This document shows, in pieces, positions 58,231-64,000 of a stretch of DNA of 64,000 bases. The notes beneath the pieces are model-generated. The model worked only from the letters and a program-made list of their open reading frames with translations, had not been told where the DNA came from and made no database searches. The stretch covers positions 626,041 through 690,040 of the forward strand of contig NZ_CP117180.1 of assembly GCF_033971325.1 (NCBI RefSeq). The letters run 5' to 3'. This DNA is from Hydrogenobacter sp. T-2 (GTDB lineage Bacteria > Aquificota > Aquificia > Aquificales > Aquificaceae). The position numbers and the translations under genes were made by a program. Within the stretch, counting starts at the first letter, position 1. Every line of letters starts with the position of its first letter.

Positions 58231-59892
58231 ATGATAGCTTACTTTGTAATGGAATTGGGGCTTGAAGACAATATGCCTCTATATAGTGGAGGTTTGGGAA
58301 CACTTGCAGGGGATACCCTTTTTTCCTATGCGGATATGGATATTCCTGCAGTTTGCATTACCCTGCTTTACAAAAGAGGCTACAACCTTCAGAAAATAAC
58401 TCCTCACGGCATGCAGCTGGACTTTGACGCCCTTTGGGACTACAAGCGATATCTCAAAAAACTTGACGCGGAAGTAGAAATATTCTTTGGAGACTTAAAG
58501 CAGAAGGTTACCTGCTGGGAGTATTGGGTCAGGTCAAAGGGGGATGTGAGGGTTTTGTTTCTTGATGCTGACATAGAGGGTAATGACCCAGAGATAAGGA
58601 AGCTAAACAGCAAGCTATACTTTGACGATGGTCTCTATAGGCTCAGACAGGAAATACTCTTAGGAATTGGGGGTTATAGAATCCTAAAAGCCCTTGGCTA
58701 TCCTATCCATGTTTATCATATGAACGAAAGCCACTCTGCTTTTCTTGTAGTAGAGCTTCTCAAAGAGCTAGGTAGCATAGAAGAAGTGAAAAAAAGGTGC
58801 GTTTTTACAACCCACACACCAGTCCCCGCAGGTCACGATAGGTTTCCACTGGATATGGTAAAGGAGGAGCTAAAGGCATATAACCACATAGATTGGGAAA
58901 AGGAAGCGGAAGGAGGAAATATAAACCTCTCTTTACTTGCCTCTAAGTATTCTGGTAAGGTAAACGCAGTTTCTCACAGGCACAAGTTTGTAACCGCTGG
59001 TATCTTTCCAGAGCTTGGTGAAGATATTGAGTATGTCACAAACGGCGTATACCACAAAAGATGGGTCCACGAGGAAATACAGGAACTTTTCAACGAGTAT
59101 ATACCCGGTTGGGACGAGAATCCTATCCTGCTCCAAAGAGCCCATGAAATACCCTCAGAACTTCTACTCAAGAAGCATAACAAGATAAAAAGCGACCTTG
59201 TAAACCTTGTGAATAAACAGACAGATGCAAGCTTTTCTGACGATATATTTACAATAGGCATAGCAAGAAGAGTAACACCATATAAAAGAAACGACCTAAT
59301 ACTAAGAGATATAGACCGGCTGATACACATAGCGGAGAACATTGGTGAGATTCAGATTGTCTTTGCAGGCAAGGCACATCCAAGAGATAGTTTGGGAAAA
59401 GAAATAATAAAGAATATCTTTGAGAAGATAAGGCTAATAAAAGAGAAAACAAAGGCTGTAAAGGTTGCCTTTCTTGAAAACTACGGCATAGATATGGCAA
59501 AGCTTCTGATAGCAGGGTCTGATGTATGGCTTAACAATCCCAAAAGACCCTACGAAGCCTGTGGAACAAGCGGTATGAAAGCGGGAATGAACGGAGTTTT
59601 GAACTTTTCCACATGGGATGGCTGGTGGCTTGAAGGTGGTATAGAGGGAGTAAACGGATGGGGTATTGGCCCAAAGCCAAGCTGGCAAGATATGACCGAA
59701 TCCAAAGACGAGGAAGACCTCGAAGACTTGTATGGAAAGTTAGCTTATGTGATCATACCTACCTTTTACAAGCACAGGGACGAGTGGGTTCGGCTCATGA
59801 AAAACAGCATAGCCACCATAGGCTCTCACTTTAATACCCACAGGATGGTAAGCGAATATATTAGTAAGGTTTATAAAATTGGTCTGAGGTGA
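58231..59892 (+). CDS. Alpha-glucan phosphorylase, short form (copy 1)
   Basis: GT35 enzyme that releases glucose 1-phosphate from alpha-glucans. 553 residues, the short type without the long N-terminal extension. MIAYFVMELGLEDNMPLYSGGLGTLAGDTL is the glycine-rich start; VYHMNESHSAFL and CVFTTHTPVPAGHDRF lie in the middle, and the PLP region is NPKRPYEACGTSGMKAGMNGVLNFSTWDGWW, with the cofactor Lys in SGMKAG. The next gene is a paralogue of the same length, coupled by overlap. Without activity data glycogen versus maltodextrin preference is unknown. Confidence 0.92.
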   Translation: MIAYFVMELGLEDNMPLYSGGLGTLAGDTLFSYADMDIPAVCITLLYKRGYNLQKITPHGMQLDFDALWDYKRYLKKLDAEVEIFFGDLKQKVTCWEYWVRSKGDVRVLFLDADIEGNDPEIRKLNSKLYFDDGLYRLRQEILLGIGGYRILKALGYPIHVYHMNESHSAFLVVELLKELGSIEEVKKRCVFTTHTPVPAGHDRFPLDMVKEELKAYNHIDWEKEAEGGNINLSLLASKYSGKVNAVSHRHKFVTAGIFPELGEDIEYVTNGVYHKRWVHEEIQELFNEYIPGWDENPILLQRAHEIPSELLLKKHNKIKSDLVNLVNKQTDASFSDDIFTIGIARRVTPYKRNDLILRDIDRLIHIAENIGEIQIVFAGKAHPRDSLGKEIIKNIFEKIRLIKEKTKAVKVAFLENYGIDMAKLLIAGSDVWLNNPKRPYEACGTSGMKAGMNGVLNFSTWDGWWLEGGIEGVNGWGIGPKPSWQDMTESKDEEDLEDLYGKLAYVIIPTFYKHRDEWVRLMKNSIATIGSHFNTHRMVSEYISKVYKIGLR

Positions 59893-59897
59893 GAAAC

Positions 59898-61556
59898 ATG
59901 ATAGCTTACTTTGTGATGGAGGTGGGGCTTGAAGGTCAGATGGCAACCTACAGTGGCGGACTGGGAGTTCTTGCAGGTGACACACTTATGTCCTTTGCAG
60001 ACCTTGGAGTTCCTGTTGTAGCAGTTACGCTTCTTTACAGAGGTGGATACCTTCAGCAAAGGATAGGACCAAGGGGTGAACAGATTGAATATGAACAAAG
60101 ATGGTATCAGAGGAAGTTTCTGAAAAAGCTGGATTTAAAGGTGGAAGTTCCCTTTAGCGACAGGGTTCAAAAGGCTACATGCTGGGAATATACTCCTGGT
60201 CTGGGGGATAGCTTGCGAATATTCTTCTTGGATGCAGACCTTCCAGAAAACTACCCCGAGATTAGAAACCTAAACCAAAGGCTCTACTGGGCAAATGGCA
60301 TTTACAGACTGCGACAAGAGATACTCTTAGGAATTGGAGGCTACAGACTCCTAAAGGCTCTTGGTTATGAACCGCAGGTTTATCACATGAACGAAAGCCA
60401 CTCCGCACTATTACTTGTAGAACTCCTAAAGGAACTCAAGGACGAAGAGAAAGTTAGAAGAAGATGTTTATTCACTACACATACACCTGTTCCCGTAGGT
60501 CATGATCGCTTTCCAGTAAATATGGTAAAGGAAGAACTAAAGTCATACGACCATATGAACTGGGATAGGGAAGTAGAAGATGGGCATATAAACCTTTCAA
60601 AGCTCGCAGTGAAATATTCTGGTTATGTCAATGCGGTTTCTCTCAAGCATATGTATGTATCAAGGGAAATTTTCCCAGAAAGAGAGGACATAGATTATGT
60701 GACCAACGGTGTGCATCATGTAAGATGGATCCACGAAGAGCTTAAGGGACTTTTTAATTATTACATTCCGGGGTGGAACTCAAACCCGATGCTTTTACAG
60801 CAGGTTCATTTCATCCCTTCTCACCTTCTTTACGAAAAACATGAAAGGATAAAAGGGCAACTCATAAACCTTGTAAATAAACAGACAGATGCCAGCTTTT
60901 CCAGCGATGTGCTCACCATAGGTATAGCAAGGAGAATAACACCATACAAAAGAAATGACCTTATACTTATGGATATTAATAGACTGATAGAGATAGCAGA
61001 ATCCTGTGAAGGTATACAGCTAGTTTTTGCTGGGAAATCCCATCCGAGAGATGAAGGCGGAAAAGGGATTATAAAAAACATCATTGAAGCTTCACATTAC
61101 GTAAAAAGCAGGACAAAAAGACTAAAGATAGCCTTTATTGAAAACTATGATATAGACACAGCAAAAATCTTAGTTTCTGGTTGCGATGTGTGGTTAAACA
61201 CACCAAAAAGGCCCTACGAAGCCTGTGGAACAAGCGGTATGAAAGCAGGGATGAACGGGGTTTTGAACTTTTCCACATGGGATGGATGGTGGCTTGAGGG
61301 TGGCATAGAGGGGATAAACGGCTGGGGTATTGGCCCAAAACCCAGTTGGCAGGATAACACACCCTCTGATGACCTTCAGGATATGAAGGACCTATACAAC
61401 AAGCTCCAGTATAACATAGTCCCCACCTACTACACCAAAAGGGAAGAATGGGTAAAGCTTATGAAAAATAGCATAGCTACAATAGGACCCTTTTTCAATA
61501 GCCACAGAATGGTTAACGAGTATATTAGTAAGATACATATAAACCTTTTGAGGTGA
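59898..61556 (+). CDS. Alpha-glucan phosphorylase, short form (copy 2)
   Basis: 552 residues, clearly homologous along its whole length to copy 1 (same order of motifs: SGGLGVLAGDTLMSFADLG, VYHMNESHSALLL, FTTHTPVPVGHDRF and the PLP region around SGMKAGMNG). I start at ATG 59898 (MIAYFVMEVGL, aligned to copy 1), which has GAGGTGA upstream; an earlier GTG would add three residues. The tandem arrangement shows a gene duplication followed by divergence mainly in the first 200 residues. Same operon as copy 1 and the ferritin-like gene. Confidence 0.92.
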   Translation: MIAYFVMEVGLEGQMATYSGGLGVLAGDTLMSFADLGVPVVAVTLLYRGGYLQQRIGPRGEQIEYEQRWYQRKFLKKLDLKVEVPFSDRVQKATCWEYTPGLGDSLRIFFLDADLPENYPEIRNLNQRLYWANGIYRLRQEILLGIGGYRLLKALGYEPQVYHMNESHSALLLVELLKELKDEEKVRRRCLFTTHTPVPVGHDRFPVNMVKEELKSYDHMNWDREVEDGHINLSKLAVKYSGYVNAVSLKHMYVSREIFPEREDIDYVTNGVHHVRWIHEELKGLFNYYIPGWNSNPMLLQQVHFIPSHLLYEKHERIKGQLINLVNKQTDASFSSDVLTIGIARRITPYKRNDLILMDINRLIEIAESCEGIQLVFAGKSHPRDEGGKGIIKNIIEASHYVKSRTKRLKIAFIENYDIDTAKILVSGCDVWLNTPKRPYEACGTSGMKAGMNGVLNFSTWDGWWLEGGIEGINGWGIGPKPSWQDNTPSDDLQDMKDLYNKLQYNIVPTYYTKREEWVKLMKNSIATIGPFFNSHRMVNEYISKIHINLLR

Positions 61557-61561
61557 AAGAC

Positions 61562-62452
61562 ATGGATAAAAAAGAGACGGTAAGTTTGCTTCTCTATGAT
61601 GTAGCCCTTGAACATTCTGCCATAGTGCAGTATCTGTATCACATATTCCTCATAAGCGATGGAAACATCACATCAGAGATAGAGGAAATAGCTCGTCAAG
61701 AGATGAGGCATCTCAAATGGTTTGCCCAGAAGGTGGTTCAGCTGGGTGGACAGGTGGTCTTAGACAGGCTTGAGGACATGATAGTTATAGGTGGACCAGA
61801 TTGGGCAGACATGCTCTCAAAGGATGTATGGGCTGAAGAGGAAGCTATAAGGATATACAGCCAGCAGTTGGAAATGGTCAAGGATGACTCTGTAAAGAAG
61901 CTCCTTGAGAGAGTTATAAAGGATGAGCAAGACCACAAGGTGGAGTTTTCAGAGCTTATGGAAAAGGTAAAAGAAGGTCTTGTTTGTATTCCGTTAGAGG
62001 AGCAGAGACCAGACCCAAGGACTCTTGAGGTCTTAAACAAGTTTCTAAAGGAAGAGTATCAAACCATAATCAACTACCTTTATCAGTTTTTCCATTCCAA
62101 AAACTGCGACTACAAGGACATAATGCTTGACCTTGCTATAGAGAGCATGGTGCATATGGGTAAGCTCGGCGAAAAGATAGGTGAGCTTGGTGGAATGCCT
62201 AACATACAAAGAGTAGACTTTTCGCCAAAACCCTTAAAGAGTCTCCAAGAGCAGGTCAAGGCGGAAATACTTTACGAGCAGGAAACGGGCGGTGAGTATG
62301 GGAAAGAGATTGCAAAGATTGATGACCCAGAAATAAAGAGGCTTTTCACCTTCATAGAAAACCAAGAGGAATATCACAAACAAAAGCTCGTGGAATTTTT
62401 CAAGCTAATGAACAGGCTCACGGTGGGAGACCTCAGAAAGAAGGATGCTTGA
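61562..62452 (+). CDS. Two-domain ferritin-like diiron protein
   Basis: 296 residues, all helical. The first half (about 1-140) has a complete ferritin/rubrerythrin-like ligand set: Glu in [11 protein letters not shown], ExxH in RQEMRHLKW, Glu in [10 protein letters not shown] and ExxH in [10 protein letters not shown]. The second half (about 150-296) repeats the fold ([31 protein letters not shown]) with only part of the ligands. It likely binds a diiron site; role (iron storage, peroxide reduction) unknown. I prefer ATG 61562 with GAGGTGA upstream over a GTG at 61553. It is coupled to copy 2 of the phosphorylase and overlaps gmhA by 8 bases. Confidence 0.75.
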   Translation: MDKKETVSLLLYDVALEHSAIVQYLYHIFLISDGNITSEIEEIARQEMRHLKWFAQKVVQLGGQVVLDRLEDMIVIGGPDWADMLSKDVWAEEEAIRIYSQQLEMVKDDSVKKLLERVIKDEQDHKVEFSELMEKVKEGLVCIPLEEQRPDPRTLEVLNKFLKEEYQTIINYLYQFFHSKNCDYKDIMLDLAIESMVHMGKLGEKIGELGGMPNIQRVDFSPKPLKSLQEQVKAEILYEQETGGEYGKEIAKIDDPEIKRLFTFIENQEEYHKQKLVEFFKLMNRLTVGDLRKKDA

Positions 62453-63008
62453 GTTTGTTATAAACTCCTTTAGAGAGAGTGCGGAGCTTAAGTTGGCTTT
62501 TGTGGAGCTTTATGCGGAAAGAATTGTAGAAGTAGGTCAGATAATAGCGAGAGCTTTAAAGGATGGCAACAAGGTGCTTCTCTTTGGCAACGGTGGTAGT
62601 GCTGCGGACGCTCAGCACATCGCAGGGGAGATAGTGGGAAGGTTTAAAAGGGAAAGGAGGGCTTTGCCAGCCATAGCCCTTACCACAGACACTTCCATCC
62701 TTACCGCAGTAGGGAACGATTACGGCTTTGAAAGGGTTTTTGAAAGGCAGGTGGAAGCCCTGTGTATGCCCGGAGACATCGCCGTTGGTATAAGCACTTC
62801 TGGAAATTCACCTAACGTGGTAAGAGGTCTCATGAAGGCTCATGACCTGGGTGCTACCACCATAGCTTTTACTGGAAGGGATGGGGGTAAGTTGGTGGAT
62901 ATTGCCCACTACAGCTTTGTAGTGCCTTCTTACGATACCGCACGCATTCAAGAATGCCATATAACCCTTGGTCATGTGCTTTGTGAGATAATTGACAGGC
63001 TTCTATGA
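62445..63008 (+). CDS. gmhA: Sedoheptulose 7-phosphate isomerase
   Basis: First enzyme of ADP-heptose synthesis for the LPS core. 187-residue SIS-domain protein: [81 protein letters not shown], and [18 protein letters not shown] with the catalytic His/Glu. Works in the same pathway as rfaE2 at 35 kb. It overlaps the ferritin-like gene and nadK by 8 and 4 bases. Confidence 0.95.
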   Translation: MLEFVINSFRESAELKLAFVELYAERIVEVGQIIARALKDGNKVLLFGNGGSAADAQHIAGEIVGRFKRERRALPAIALTTDTSILTAVGNDYGFERVFERQVEALCMPGDIAVGISTSGNSPNVVRGLMKAHDLGATTIAFTGRDGGKLVDIAHYSFVVPSYDTARIQECHITLGHVLCEIIDRLL

Positions 63009-63826
63009 GGGTTCTCCTCTTTGTGAAGGACAGCCAGAGGGCAAGAGAAGTCTCCGAAAGGGTAAAGACGCTTGTGGGGTCTTTTGGGGTTGACTTGGAG
63101 GTCTTTATAAATGAGCGTTCAAAAGGAGAAAAGCCAAAGGTTAGGGGCTTTGACTTGCTTGTGGTGGTGGGTGGAGATGGGACTTTTTTGGCTGGTGCAA
63201 GGCTTGCCTCAAAGGAAGGTGTGCCACTTCTTGGCATAAACGTGGGAAGGTTTGGCTTCCTCACAGAGGTGGAGCTGGAAGAGACAGAGGAGGTCTTTAA
63301 ACTCCTCTTAGAGGGCAGAATAGAGCCTCAGAGGAGGATGATGCTTTCCGCTTTTCTCCTTAGAAGGTCTCAGGAGCTTTACCTGGGGGACTACCTTAAC
63401 GATGTGGTGGTTTCAAAGGAAAGCCTTGCTCGTATGGTGGAGGTGGAAATAGAGCTTCAGGGAGAGAGGGTGCTTAGGGTCTATGGAGATGGAGTTATAG
63501 TCTCCACACCCACGGGTTCTACTGCCTACGCCCTTTCTGCAGGAGGACCTATCTTGTATCCTCTTATGGAAGCCCTGCTCTTTGTGCCCATATGTCCGCA
63601 TACCCTTTCAAATAGACCTCTTGTGGTGCCACCAAACTTTAGAATAAAGCTCATAAACCTATCTGAAGACCACATGGCATATCTTACCCTTGACGGACAA
63701 GAGGGAATGAGCTTAAAAAGAGAAGATGTGGTGGTGATAAAAAAGTCTCCTCACTATTGCCTTATGTATCCAAATCCGAAGAGGAGCTTTTTTGGTATCC
63801 TAAAAGAAAAGCTAAGGTGGGGCTGA
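63005..63826 (+). CDS. nadK: NAD kinase
   Basis: Phosphorylates NAD to NADP. 273 residues with [39 protein letters not shown] (GGDGT active-site loop, NxGxxGFL), FLNDVV-like [10 protein letters not shown], and [24 protein letters not shown]. All catalytic residues are present. The gene starts in the stop of gmhA and ends just before the DUF815 gene. Confidence 0.96.
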   Translation: MRVLLFVKDSQRAREVSERVKTLVGSFGVDLEVFINERSKGEKPKVRGFDLLVVVGGDGTFLAGARLASKEGVPLLGINVGRFGFLTEVELEETEEVFKLLLEGRIEPQRRMMLSAFLLRRSQELYLGDYLNDVVVSKESLARMVEVEIELQGERVLRVYGDGVIVSTPTGSTAYALSAGGPILYPLMEALLFVPICPHTLSNRPLVVPPNFRIKLINLSEDHMAYLTLDGQEGMSLKREDVVVIKKSPHYCLMYPNPKRSFFGILKEKLRWG

Positions 63827-63829
63827 AAG

Positions 63830-64000
63830 ATGGAGCATTTAGCTTATCGCTTTAAGGAAGGAGAGTTAATTCCGATAAAACACCCACACATTCCAAACTT
63901 TTCAAACCTGCTCCATATAGAAAGGCAAAAGGAGACCCTTAGGAGAAATACCCTACAGTTTGTGAAAGGCTTGCCTGCAAACGATGTTTTACTCTGGGGA
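63830..64000 (+). CDS. DUF815-type AAA+ ATPase (N-terminal part; runs off the right edge)
   Basis: The last 171 bases encode MEHLAYRFKEGELIPIKHPHIPNFSNLLHIERQKETLRRNTLQFVKGLPANDVLLWG. The segment LxxIxRQKExLxRNTxxFxxGLPANxVLLWG is the start of the DUF815 P-loop ATPase family and should continue with ARGTGKSS outside the window. ATG 63830 lies 3 bases after the nadK stop. Function of the family is unknown. Confidence 0.78.
   Translation, partial: MEHLAYRFKEGELIPIKHPHIPNFSNLLHIERQKETLRRNTLQFVKGLPANDVLLWG

Noticed and set aside
1-64000. tRNA and rRNA genes
   Set aside because: I looked through the intergenic stretches for cloverleaf patterns and rRNA segments and saw none; a covariance-model scan would settle it.

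Overview
The window looks like chromosomal DNA of a thermophilic, chemolithoautotrophic member of the Aquificaceae (Hydrogenobacter / Thermocrinis / Aquifex relatives). This is inferred from gene content and style, not from a marker gene: tightly packed and often overlapping genes; AGG/AGA and ATA codon preference; many charged, short proteins; two distinct ATP-synthase b subunits; a lipoate-binding GcvH-like protein resembling those of sulfur-oxidising pathways; a stand-alone biotin carboxylase subunit; and many genes whose TATAAT-like box lies only 4-12 bases before the start codon.

Layout. 1-3.2 kb: the 3' end of nadB, then an unstable stretch with an IS5-type transposase, three copies of an orphan CRISPR-type repeat, a tiny membrane ORF and 570 bp of inverted repeats without a recognisable gene. 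3.2-20.3 kb: housekeeping genes (DUF1232 protein, orphan DppB-type permease, DJ-1 protein, rlmI, uppP, tpiA, LptF/G protein, gcvT, mnmH, a GT39 glycosyltransferase, gatA, HAD phosphatase, LysR regulator, a phosphatase-like protein without its nucleophile, rdgB, gatB) and a membrane GGDEF-EAL protein with a CXXCH haem motif. 20.3-23 kb: an intact IS982 element sits between that gene and a SNF2-type helicase that is broken by two frameshifts and has lost its C-terminal part. 23-30 kb: rpiB, hicBA, the stator part of the ATP synthase (two b subunits and delta) with a small unknown protein, ndk, hemH, hisA, a second GGDEF-EAL protein, hslV, and a HEPN gene whose nucleotidyltransferase partner is deleted internally. 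30-41 kb: biotin carboxylase, lipoprotein, rhodanese, nadC, glgA, rfaE2, recO, panC-ribH-nusB, two tatA genes facing cspA across a palindromic promoter region, folC, engB, lipA.

41.19-42.87 kb: a CRISPR array of 26 repeats and 25 spacers, with no cas gene in the window. Repeat decay at the left end and the repeat orientation place the leader at the right end, with transcription on the minus strand. 43-53.3 kb: rplT-pheS, an MFS exporter, murF, a PilZ protein, and a TolC / membrane-fusion / RND efflux operon behind a near-consensus promoter. 53.4-58.2 kb (minus strand): a helix-hairpin-helix glycosylase-like protein, a disabled BrnT-like toxin, a GcvH-like protein, a class II aldolase, a sodium:solute symporter and an MFS transporter. 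58.2-64 kb (plus strand): two tandem paralogous alpha-glucan phosphorylases, a two-domain ferritin-like protein, gmhA, nadK and the start of a DUF815 ATPase.

How the genes fit together: NAD synthesis (nadB, nadC, nadK), heptose/LPS supply (gmhA, rfaE2, LptF/G, GT39), glycogen turnover (glgA, two phosphorylases), transamidation for Gln-tRNA/Asn-tRNA (gatA, gatB), glycine cleavage/lipoate (gcvT, GcvH-like, lipA) and Tat export are each represented by scattered pieces, as is usual in this group where operons are broken up. The accessory layer is mostly defence and toxin-antitoxin material in various stages of decay. I did not find a clearly new multi-gene system. The best leads are the haem-type sensor next to the IS982/helicase scar, the orphan-repeat locus, the catalytically empty phosphatase-like protein, the palindrome between tatA and cspA, and the phosphorylase pair coupled to a ferritin-like gene.
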